Shown here one piece after another: positions 6,691-14,324 of a stretch of DNA of 36,411 bases. Within the stretch, counting starts at the first letter, position 1. Every line of letters begins with the position of its first letter. The stretch is taken from the NCBI GenBank assembly GCA_011523365.1, contig WTGY01000212.1, positions 1 through 36,411 of the forward strand, given 5' to 3'. Position numbers and translations under genes: made by a program. Origin of the DNA: Caldilineaceae bacterium (GTDB lineage: Bacteria > Chloroflexota > Anaerolineae > Caldilineales > Caldilineaceae). The notes under the pieces are model-generated. The model did no database searches and was not told the origin of the DNA. It saw only the letters and a list, made by a program, of their open reading frames with translations.

Positions 6691-6878
6691 CAGTACCTCA
6701 CATTTTCAATACTCGGTCTTCTTGACTTCCAATACGAAGGACGCAGCCTCTTCAGGATAAACGAAATCGCCTCCGCGCGCACGTACCTCGCGTGCATGCC
6801 ATAGCCAGGAAGGCGCGTAATTCAGATCTCTGGCTCGTTAAGAGATTGTTCGAATAGGGTCTTTGTACTTCATGAACG

Positions 6879-7733
6879 CTACTTCACAGCCCCGAAGGTC
6901 AGACCTCGTGTGATGTAGCGCTCCAACAACATTCCAGCGACTGCAACCGGCAAGATACTGAAAATCGCAATGACAGCCATGTTCCAGTATTCGGTGCCAG
7001 CCTGGATACTGGTCTGTAGGGTAAGATAGAGAGGAAGTGTAACGGCTTTGTTAAACATGAAGGTTAAGGCAAACAGGAATTCATTCCATGAGCCGATCAT
7101 CACCAGGACAAATGCGGTGACAAATCCGGGCGCTGACAGAGGAATCGCAATCCGAAACAGAACACCTAAGCGGTTACACCCGTCAATAAGCGCGCTTTCT
7201 TCGATTTCGACCGGCAGAGAGCGGAAGAAATCGCGCATCATCCAGACGACAAATGGTATACTGAACGCGCAGTAGACCAGGACCAATCCCTCTCGGGTAT
7301 CCAGCAGACGCAAAGTCCGAAACAGAATCAGAAATGGAATGAGAAGTACTGCAGGCGGAAACATACGCTGGATGAGGAATCCGAAGGCGATGCGATCATT
7401 GTTCAACGGACCGGCCCGGAATGGAAATCGCGCCAAGGCATATCCACCCGCGCCGCCGATAACCGTTGATATTGTTGCTGTGGCCAGAGCTACGACAACG
7501 CTGTTCACAAATGGACGGCTATTTGCTAACCCCTGTATCACAAAAACATCATAAAAGGCCAGTAAACTCGGTTGAAAGTCAATCCAGGGGAAATACGTTG
7601 CTCCCCGGTTGATGGCTTCCGGCCGCTTGAAAGCCGTGATGAACAGCCAGTAGGTTGGTATCCCCACCACAAAGGTCCATCCCACCAGAATGACATATGC
7701 AATAATTCGTCCTAGGCGACGTTCTCCCGCCAT
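6879..7733 (-). CDS. carbohydrate ABC transporter permease, MalG type
   Basis: 284-aa inner-membrane permease of the CUT1 sugar uptake class with six predicted membrane segments. The EAA loop that docks the ATPase lies at 177-203 (EIEESALIDGCNRLG then IPLSAPG). ATG 7733 follows GGGAGGG by 9 nt and lies 15 nt after the partner permease. Base composition is by eye lower in GC than the dehydrogenases downstream. No ATPase gene accompanies the transporter in this window. Confidence 0.9.
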   Translation of the reverse strand: MAGERRLGRIIAYVILVGWTFVVGIPTYWLFITAFKRPEAINRGATYFPWIDFQPSLLAFYDVFVIQGLANSRPFVNSVVVALATATISTVIGGAGGYALARFPFRAGPLNNDRIAFGFLIQRMFPPAVLLIPFLILFRTLRLLDTREGLVLVYCAFSIPFVVWMMRDFFRSLPVEIEESALIDGCNRLGVLFRIAIPLSAPGFVTAFVLVMIGSWNEFLFALTFMFNKAVTLPLYLTLQTSIQAGTEYWNMAVIAIFSILPVAVAGMLLERYITRGLTFGAVK

Positions 7734-7748
7734 CTGTGCAAGCCCTCC

Positions 7749-8693
7749 CTAATATGAAATCCTCACCCACTTGCGCGTAAGGTATAGAACCAGTGCCGTA
7801 AATGCTGCCATCATAATCAACAGGAGGTAAGAGGCGGCCGAACCGAAGGCAATATCCCCTCCTTTCACACCGGTCCGAAAGACGGTCAAAGTAACTGATT
7901 CAGTCGCCTGCCCAGGGCCTCCGCCGGTAAGCGCATAGATGATGTCCACGACCTTGAACGCGTCCAACCCTCGAATCAGAACAGCCGTTAGGGCTACTGG
8001 CCCCAAAAGTGGAAGAGAGATGTAGCGGAAGCGCTGAATCGCCGTTGCACCATCGACGACGGCAGCTTCGAATGGCTCCTGAGGCAAGGACTGGAGGCCC
8101 GCGAGAAACATTAGGATCATGAATGCCGTATGTTGCCAGACATCAACCAGCACAATCGTGATCTTTGCCATCGAGGGGTTGCTTAGCCACATGATCCTTG
8201 GAAAGCCAAGAGCCATGATAACGTCATTGATAGGGCCAATGTCCTCCTGTAGCATCAGTTTCCCAATCAGGAATACGACGGCGATAGGATTGAACATCAG
8301 CGGCATCAGGAAAAAAACACGAAAGAAGGTTCGACCGACCGTCGCCGCGTTGAGCGCCAAGGCCACTATCATGCCCAGCAAGAACTCCAGAGGCAAGGCC
8401 AGACCGACAAAGAAGATCGTGTTCCAGGTTGTTGTATGGATGTAGCTGCTTGTCAACACCGACGCCCACATCTGAAATCCAATAAAGTTTATCGGCGCCC
8501 CCAGGTTGAACAGATGCCAGTCCGTAAATGAAGCCGCGAACGTAAACATGAATGGGAAGATCAACAGTGCGACTACCGCTATGGTAGCAGGCAGGATAAG
8601 TATCCACTTGAACACAACGTCGGAAATGCCCTGGTTTGGCCGCTTTTTCTGCTGCGGGGCCGTGGAACTGCTGGCTGTCGCATTTCGCTGCAT
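7749..8693 (-). CDS. carbohydrate ABC transporter permease, MalF type
   Basis: 314-aa membrane permease with a soluble N-terminal tail rich in Ser/Gln/Lys and six predicted membrane segments. The EAA loop is at 208-232 (FEAAVVDGATAIQRF then LPLLGP), and LTGGGPGQAT near the C-terminus is typical of MalF/UgpA-type subunits. ATG 8693 follows GGGAAGG by 6 nt. It pairs with the MalG-type subunit downstream and the binding protein upstream; a stable hairpin lies between it and the latter. Confidence 0.9.
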   Translation of the reverse strand: MQRNATASSSTAPQQKKRPNQGISDVVFKWILILPATIAVVALLIFPFMFTFAASFTDWHLFNLGAPINFIGFQMWASVLTSSYIHTTTWNTIFFVGLALPLEFLLGMIVALALNAATVGRTFFRVFFLMPLMFNPIAVVFLIGKLMLQEDIGPINDVIMALGFPRIMWLSNPSMAKITIVLVDVWQHTAFMILMFLAGLQSLPQEPFEAAVVDGATAIQRFRYISLPLLGPVALTAVLIRGLDAFKVVDIIYALTGGGPGQATESVTLTVFRTGVKGGDIAFGSAASYLLLIMMAAFTALVLYLTRKWVRISY

Positions 8694-8718
8694 TGTTTAC
8701 CTTCCCAGAGAATAGATC

Positions 8719-8747
8719 GGGGATGGCAGCGCCCTGCCGCCATCCCC
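8719..8747 (-). promoter_or_regulatory. intercistronic hairpin after binding-protein gene
   Basis: GGGGATGGC (8719-8727) pairs with GCCATCCCC (8739-8747), with further pairing possible inside the 11-nt loop, and no T run. Its place just after the binding-protein stop and before the permease suggests 3' protection of binding-protein mRNA or partial termination. Confidence 0.6.
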
Positions 8748-8756
8748 ACAGCATTG

Positions 8757-10271
8757 TCAGTCCAGCCCGAGGTGGGTCCTGTAGTTGTCCCGCTGCTCCT
8801 CCCGTCCCCCCAGGCGCCCGGTTATGGCGTCCCATGCCTCGGCCGCTTCATTAAGAGCGACTTCAGGACTGGATTCGCCGGCAAGCGCTTTGGATACGGC
8901 CAGTTCCAAAGCATCCCGATATTGAGTCCAGCCTGGCATCCGCAGATTCAAGACCAGATTTGGATGCGTCATCGTTTCGTTGAGCGCCCGCAGATAGGTT
9001 GTCGCGCTGCGCTCAGTGAAGCCCGCGATTTCTATCCAAGGAGTGATGTCAGCGATATCGCTGATTCGGATGGGATTCTTGAAGCCCTCAAAGGCAAACC
9101 TGTTGCCCATCTCCTTCTTGGTGAAATGCTTGGCCAGTGCCCAAGCCGCCGCTTCATTTTCGGCACCTTTCGCAATTGAAATTTCCCAGCCACCAAAGGC
9201 TAGCGACGGAGCAAAGTTAATTTCAGATCGCTCTTCCCACTGGCCGGAACCGGCGTTATAGACCTGATAGGAGCCAGGCAGCACCGAGTAAGACGACTTG
9301 CCACTAGCCAAAGAGCCTTCGCGATGCATCGCGACACCATCCCACCCCACGTTCATTGCCACACGCAATGCCTGAGACGCCTCAATCACATCTCCCCAGC
9401 CCATCGAAATCATTCCAGGTGGACCGAACTGCATTTCATCTTTCCACTCCGTGAGACCTCGTACGAAAGCCGGGCTATTGATTCGCGGTTCCCCTGTCTC
9501 CACATCAAAGAAATACCCCGGGTCATCGGGGTGTTTGCCGTAGGCTGTACAGCGCGATGCGAAGCCCCAGAAAGCCGTATCCCCGCGCTTCATCATATGC
9601 GCGAAGCCATAGTTGGGTTCGCCATCACCGCTCCAGTCCCAGCCGGTGAAGAACTCGGCGTAGTCGCGGTGCTCCTCCCAGGTCTGCGGCCCTCTGTCTG
9701 GATTCAAATCATAGCCGTACTCAGCGCTAAAATTGGCCTGATTGTCCGCATCGTCCATCAAGCTGTGAAGGAACATCATGTGGTGCGTATCGCCGTCGTG
9801 GGGCATTCCGTAGATTACGCCGTTCCAGGCCAGGACCTTTTCTCTGTAGACGGGAAGTACGTCGTCCCAGGCCATCTCCGGATCGTTGAGAAGGTCTTCC
9901 GGTACCGGAAGAGCCAAGTCATTGCCCCAGATGTCTGCCGCTGCATTGTTGGGTATAGCCAGAAGGTCGGCGAAATACGTGTTGGTGGCCACCGCCTGCA
10001 TCAACTTATCGGTGATCTCCTGCTGCTGGAAAGCGGCAACATCTAGCTGTATCCCAGTTTCTTCCAGGAAGGATTCGTACAAAGGCTTGGTGTTTTCCCA
10101 CATCCATGGCATACCCGCCGCAGAAACTGTCTGGCCTTCAAACGGCCTGCTCGGCGGCGCAGACCCCGATTCCACCGGCGCAACCGGCGCCTGGCATGCG
10201 GCCAGCATAGAAACCCCGAGAGCGGTGCCGGACCAACGCAAGAACTCTCTTCGGCTTACTCGTGCGGACAT
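8757..10271 (-). CDS. Tat-exported lipoprotein, sugar ABC substrate-binding protein
   Basis: 504-aa extracytoplasmic solute-binding protein of the family-1 (MalE-like) class. The N-terminus has a twin-arginine motif SRREFLRW (6-13) and a lipobox LAAC with Cys26, so it should be exported folded and lipid-anchored. Aromatic-rich segments (WDWSGDGEPNYGF and similar) suit sugar stacking. The start at 10271 is chosen because AAGGAGG ends 6 nt before it; an ATG two codons earlier abuts the SD directly, and the open frame to 10352 has no ribosome site. First gene of the import/oxidation locus. Confidence 0.9.
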   Translation of the reverse strand: MSARVSRREFLRWSGTALGVSMLAACQAPVAPVESGSAPPSRPFEGQTVSAAGMPWMWENTKPLYESFLEETGIQLDVAAFQQQEITDKLMQAVATNTYFADLLAIPNNAAADIWGNDLALPVPEDLLNDPEMAWDDVLPVYREKVLAWNGVIYGMPHDGDTHHMMFLHSLMDDADNQANFSAEYGYDLNPDRGPQTWEEHRDYAEFFTGWDWSGDGEPNYGFAHMMKRGDTAFWGFASRCTAYGKHPDDPGYFFDVETGEPRINSPAFVRGLTEWKDEMQFGPPGMISMGWGDVIEASQALRVAMNVGWDGVAMHREGSLASGKSSYSVLPGSYQVYNAGSGQWEERSEINFAPSLAFGGWEISIAKGAENEAAAWALAKHFTKKEMGNRFAFEGFKNPIRISDIADITPWIEIAGFTERSATTYLRALNETMTHPNLVLNLRMPGWTQYRDALELAVSKALAGESSPEVALNEAAEAWDAITGRLGGREEQRDNYRTHLGLD

Positions 10272-10819
10272 TTTCATCCTCCTTTTAAGAAAGCAAATGT
10301 TGCAACCGAAGGCAAGGTAGTCGACATCAACGAGTGGAAAACGATGAACCATTTCTTTGTCACAGACCAGACAGCTAGAGTGTTGCCTGGCTAATCCGGA
10401 TTCTCTCCTCGAGACTACAAGAAGAGAATACCCTCGCTATGCGTCGTAAAAGCATCACCCCCTTTGGAAAAGAAAATCAAGATAGCCAGCATCATCCGCG
10501 GGCGGCGCTGGACGGATTACCGGTGCGTTGCCAAAATCTATCACAGGTAGACCATCAGGTCAATCTTATTTTTTTGACAAGAAGATGTCGGATTTGCTCA
10601 CTTCGGCGAGGCTGGAGTTCGGCCGCTTCATGCCAAGGAAGCTGTGGGAGCGCACAAATGTGTTGGTCTGAAGGCTGGCCGAGGAGATGAGTTGAAACAC
10701 CCTCAATACGTGTCCTGGAAAACAGACTCAGGTTTCGCCGCAACAAGGTCACCGAGCTGCTTGGGATCTGGTGTTTCTTTCTTTGGCTATACCCGCTTCT
10801 GGCAAACTGTTCCTTTCTC
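10272..10819 (-). other. 548-bp intergenic region upstream of the ABC operon
   Basis: Contains no gene I can support. It separates the start of the binding-protein gene from the end of the Cys-rich protein gene, both on the minus strand, and must hold the promoter of the ABC operon; no near-consensus -35/-10 pair or operator palindrome stood out. An 83-aa plus-strand frame at 10439-10690 has no ribosome site and no protein-like character. Confidence 0.4.
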
Positions 10820-11326
10820 TCAATCCTCCGCCCTGATCTTAGCCAGAGCCTCCTGCGCCACACTCGCCCAGGATTCCGGCAAATTTTCGCTCAGCCACCG
10901 GATCCTCTTCTCCGCCCTCCGCTCCTTGAATTCACCAAGCTGCCGCAGCACGACTTCTGCCAAGCCGGGCCGGGCCGGATAACGGTCCGCAGCCAAGTGC
11001 GTGGGTAACCTGTTCAGAATCTCAAACAGGTGCTCACGTACCTCCTCCGTGTCAGGCGACGGTATCCACACCTCGCGCCCGTATCCCATTCCCGAACTGT
11101 TTCCTTCGCCTGCTCGCATGATCGGGCCAATCGGAATCGGGTCCCGGTGCGGCCTCCTGTGCGGATGATTGGCGCAGTACGTCCAGAAGGGATTCTCGAT
11201 GAGCACATCCCTGATCTCGCAGTAGGCTTCCACATCCGTGTCGCCAGCCCTGCTGTAACCCCTTTCTCCGCGGTTCCTGCGATTGAACCAGCAGGTCCCA
11301 CAAAAGTCGGAACCGCCATTGGGCAT
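10820..11326 (-). CDS. 168-aa Cys-rich conserved protein (CGTCWFN type)
   Basis: The N-terminal half carries four or more Cys/His that could hold a metal: CGTCWFNRRNRG near residue 9, an isolated C in EAYCEIRD, and WTYCANHPHRR. The C-terminal half is a charged helical region ending in WASVAQEALAKIR. The CGTCWFN...NPFWTYCANH arrangement is one I associate with uncharacterised proteins of environmental bacteria; no function is known to me. The start at 11326 is preceded by GAGGAG at 9 nt. The longer frame to 11404 would run through an intrinsic terminator, so it is rejected as the start. Confidence 0.65.
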   Translation of the reverse strand: MPNGGSDFCGTCWFNRRNRGERGYSRAGDTDVEAYCEIRDVLIENPFWTYCANHPHRRPHRDPIPIGPIMRAGEGNSSGMGYGREVWIPSPDTEEVREHLFEILNRLPTHLAADRYPARPGLAEVVLRQLGEFKERRAEKRIRWLSENLPESWASVAQEALAKIRAED

Positions 11327-11351
11327 GGTGAAAATCTCCTCTGTAAAGTAC

Positions 11352-11383
11352 AAAAAAGGCGAGAGCAGAATTCCGCTCTCGCC
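11352..11383 (-). terminator. intrinsic terminator of the repeat-lipoprotein gene
   Basis: Read on the minus strand, GGCGAGAGC (11383-11375) pairs with GCTCTCGCC (11366-11358), 8-nt loop, followed by six T (11357-11352). It lies about 30 nt after the stop of the lipoprotein gene and before the Cys-rich gene. Confidence 0.85.
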
Positions 11384-11413
11384 CCTATTCGAATCCGACT
11401 GCAAACAGAATGA

Positions 11414-13891
11414 CTACTCCTGATTCAACTCCGCCGTTACGTCCAATTGGGCGCCCACAATCAATGGCAGCAGTTCCTCTGTGAACAACGCCGAAACGTT
11501 CGGGTCCGCCAGTATAATGGCAACGTCTTCCGGAAGGAACGGAGCCGCCAGGTCCAGCGTGCGCAGAATCGAAGGCGAATCATAGTGAACGGTGAGCAGG
11601 ACTTCCTCGTCGGCGACCACATTCAACTGGTTTGCCGATGAGGTCAACTCCAACTCGGCAACCTGCAGGCCATCGTAGAGAATCGATGCAATGTTTGCAG
11701 GCAGAGAGGGCAGGCTTACACCGTTCTCCTGGAACGTGCTGGCGGGCACGCCGCCGACAGACGTAATTTCCGAACCGTCCAACCTGAGCCTGAGTGCAAG
11801 CACCGGCCGGTACTCGGCATCGATATCCGGCGGTTCCATCCGCACCGAGGTCACGTCAAACGCGGGCGGCACGTCAACTGCCGTTGCCCCGTCTGCCGCC
11901 GGAATCGAGAGGGCGACGCCGATATCTGTTTTCTGAAGGAATCCAATCCCAACGTCAAGCATGCCAGGCGGTAACGGAAGCAGTTCACCCACGACCCGCT
12001 GAACTGTCGCCATGGACTGATCCGTCCACGAGATGACCGGCAAATGACCGCCGTTCGAGGCCAGATACAAGCTGGCGTCAATGATATTCAGGTCCAGCCG
12101 CTGGATGCCCAGGGCCTGCATGTCCGTTATGAAGCGCGGCTGCAGAATCGACTGGTCTCCCAACGGAATACCCATCAGGGCGAGCGAGCCGTCCGCCTTG
12201 ACTTCGACGGGCAGTGAGTCCAGTTTCGTCTCGGGGGCCTCCTGCCCCGCCAGGGCCAGCTGCACATCCAAGCCCGATGAGAGGACCGGAGGCAGGTGCG
12301 GCAGATACTCTTCGATCGTGCCAATAAATGCGATACTGTCCGACAGCGAGGATACAACGACCAGGAGACGGTTAAGTGCCGCCTCGTCATACTGCAGCGT
12401 CAGCAGGCTGCCGGCATCCCCCACCAGGTCAATGCCGCCTGCCGAAGTCGTCAACTGCAGCGTATCCGATCCGACCCCGCCGACAATATTCATTACCAGC
12501 GGCGGCAAACTGACCGGCGGCAGCAGGCCGGCGAGGTCCGCGAGCGAGAGCCCCAGCGCCGACTGAACAAACCCATCCCTGTCGATAGCTGCGCCAATTT
12601 GCAGCGCCGGTTCCATCCCTTCCGGCGCTGCCGCGAAGTTGGGGGCCGCAACGTCAAAGTCAGCGGCAAATGCCGCGGCGTCCGCACTCGGCAGGTCCAT
12701 AGACAGGCCAATGTTCGTCTTGGCGAGCAGACTGCGCAGCACCGTCAGACCGGCGTCAACCATGCCGGGCGACACGCCCAGAAGATCTACAGCGATACCG
12801 CCGATCGTGTCCAGCGACGTATCCGTCCACAGAATCGAGGGCAGAGGCTCCTGATTGAGCGCCAGGTACAGACCGTCAGCCTGAATGCTCAAATCCAGCC
12901 TCTGCGCGTTTGTAGCACCAAGTATGTCAAGCACATTCGACGGCAGAAGGTCCATCCCCAGAGGGATACCCCACACGCCCAACGAGCCGCCGTCGCCGAC
13001 ACTGACCGGAATCGTCGACAACTGCGTATCAGCAGTCGGTTGGCCGGTAAAGGAAACGATCACGTCCAGGTCTGCGCCCGGCAACTTGGGAATGACCTCG
13101 CCGATCATGCCGCCCATCGACGGGTCTACGAACGCACTGACAATCGGCATGAGATTGTTCAGTCGTTCAGTATCGTAAGCGAGACTGGGCAGCGCCGTGC
13201 TGTCCAGCGCAAGATCGATGCCGTTCGGCTGCGTGGCCAGCGAGAACTGCTCCACGCCCAACGCCGACAGTATCTGAAGAGCCATCGGCGGCAGGGCCAC
13301 GCCAAGCGAAGCGCCCAGGGCCTGCTCAATCTCCGCCAAGGGGATTCCTTCGAACGACGCCTGGCCGTTCGCGTCAAATGCCAGGCTGGCAAACTGCAGC
13401 GGTCCAATCGTTGTTTCGGATGCACTCTCGGCAGAAACCAGCTCTTCGCCCTGCCAGTAGGGAATATCGTCACCAGCCCCGGGCAAAATTATTATCACGC
13501 CCAGGCCAACGCGCCGCAACCAGGTCAATGCATCCGCCCCCTGCGCGGCCTGGGGAACATTGGCCAGAACGCGGCCCACTAAGTCTGCCGATTCATCACT
13601 CCACTTCAGATAGGGGAGGGGCTCTCCATTCGCGTGGAGAAAAACACCGTGATAGCCAATTCGGACTTCCAAAACGTCGACACCTGCGGCCGCGAACTGG
13701 TCCAACATCGGTTGCTGTAGAATCGGCCCCGCCGGGAAGCCGAGCGCAGTGCCATAGCCGTTGCCGTCAACTCTGATCGGAACAGACGGGAGGTTGAACC
13801 ACGTAGAGCCGCCGTCACCGCCGCCTGCACAGGCGCCCAGTGCCAGAATAAAGACCAGAGCTACAATAAATTTACGGAGTAAGGCCGGCAC
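11414..13891 (-). CDS. 825-aa lipoprotein with three A+B repeat pairs, unknown
   Basis: A signal peptide with lipobox LGAC (Cys21) marks an exported lipoprotein. The rest is six modules alternating between two types. A modules lie at about 37-139, 294-402 and 560-668, sharing a GIPLG/GFPAG turn, LYLA and LP.I.W.D. B modules lie at about 168-284, 429-551 and 697-823, sharing LPP/LP, GIDL, YD...LN.L and a closing LDV. The period is about 262 residues. No catalytic motif is visible, and hydrophobic/strand-turn patterning suggests a lipid- or polymer-binding surface protein; this is inference. GTG 13891 follows AAGGAGG by 6 nt. Transcribed alone between a good promoter and an intrinsic terminator. 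Confidence 0.75.
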   Translation of the reverse strand: MPALLRKFIVALVFILALGACAGGGDGGSTWFNLPSVPIRVDGNGYGTALGFPAGPILQQPMLDQFAAAGVDVLEVRIGYHGVFLHANGEPLPYLKWSDESADLVGRVLANVPQAAQGADALTWLRRVGLGVIIILPGAGDDIPYWQGEELVSAESASETTIGPLQFASLAFDANGQASFEGIPLAEIEQALGASLGVALPPMALQILSALGVEQFSLATQPNGIDLALDSTALPSLAYDTERLNNLMPIVSAFVDPSMGGMIGEVIPKLPGADLDVIVSFTGQPTADTQLSTIPVSVGDGGSLGVWGIPLGMDLLPSNVLDILGATNAQRLDLSIQADGLYLALNQEPLPSILWTDTSLDTIGGIAVDLLGVSPGMVDAGLTVLRSLLAKTNIGLSMDLPSADAAAFAADFDVAAPNFAAAPEGMEPALQIGAAIDRDGFVQSALGLSLADLAGLLPPVSLPPLVMNIVGGVGSDTLQLTTSAGGIDLVGDAGSLLTLQYDEAALNRLLVVVSSLSDSIAFIGTIEEYLPHLPPVLSSGLDVQLALAGQEAPETKLDSLPVEVKADGSLALMGIPLGDQSILQPRFITDMQALGIQRLDLNIIDASLYLASNGGHLPVISWTDQSMATVQRVVGELLPLPPGMLDVGIGFLQKTDIGVALSIPAADGATAVDVPPAFDVTSVRMEPPDIDAEYRPVLALRLRLDGSEITSVGGVPASTFQENGVSLPSLPANIASILYDGLQVAELELTSSANQLNVVADEEVLLTVHYDSPSILRTLDLAAPFLPEDVAIILADPNVSALFTEELLPLIVGAQLDVTAELNQE

Positions 13892-14324
13892 GAGCCGCCT
13901 CCTTTTGGGTGCGTATCAATAAAGTGCAGATAAAAGCGTACCGCGCGCCGCCGGCGCGTCAGCCGATTACTGTTGGCACTGTTATATCATGATTGATCCG
14001 GAATGACAATGCCGAAAGTTGCGCTCCGGTCGTCTTCGAATAGAGGTTTCCCCTATGCCCAGACGGCCCCCAATTTGGCCCGTCGATACGGTCGGTTGCC
14101 AAACGTGTCGGGCACTGTCCGAGGTTACCACACATCTTACAATAGTTCATACGGAGACACAAAACCGCTATCTGAGACACTGATAGTCGACCCGACTCCA
14201 GAGTGACGGCGAAAGACTGACTCTTGCCGTACTCAACCTGTACTCATTTGCTCCCTGCCCGGGCAATGACAAAGCCATGGGAGGACCGCGATGGCGGGTG
14301 AGGCCGGCAGGTGTTTCTCACTCC
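13892..14324 (-). other. 433-bp intergenic region between murE and the lipoprotein gene
   Basis: Holds the lipoprotein promoter described separately and, in the leader, a GC-rich inverted repeat CGCGCC/GGCGCG near 13943-13958. The remaining ~300 bp downstream of murE shows no gene and no clear terminator. Confidence 0.45.
13981..14009 (-). promoter_or_regulatory. sigma70-type promoter of the repeat-lipoprotein gene
   Basis: On the minus strand TTGTCA (14009-14004), 17-nt spacer, TATAAC (13986-13981), giving a leader of about 85 nt before GTG 13891. Confidence 0.6.

Noticed and set aside
10439..10690. 83-aa plus-strand frame in the ABC upstream region
   Set aside because: No ribosome site and no protein-like pattern.
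12296..13582. 428-aa plus-strand frame
   Set aside because: Antisense to the repeat lipoprotein, Arg/Gln/His-rich low-complexity translation, no ribosome site, and the opposite frame has signal peptide and repeats.
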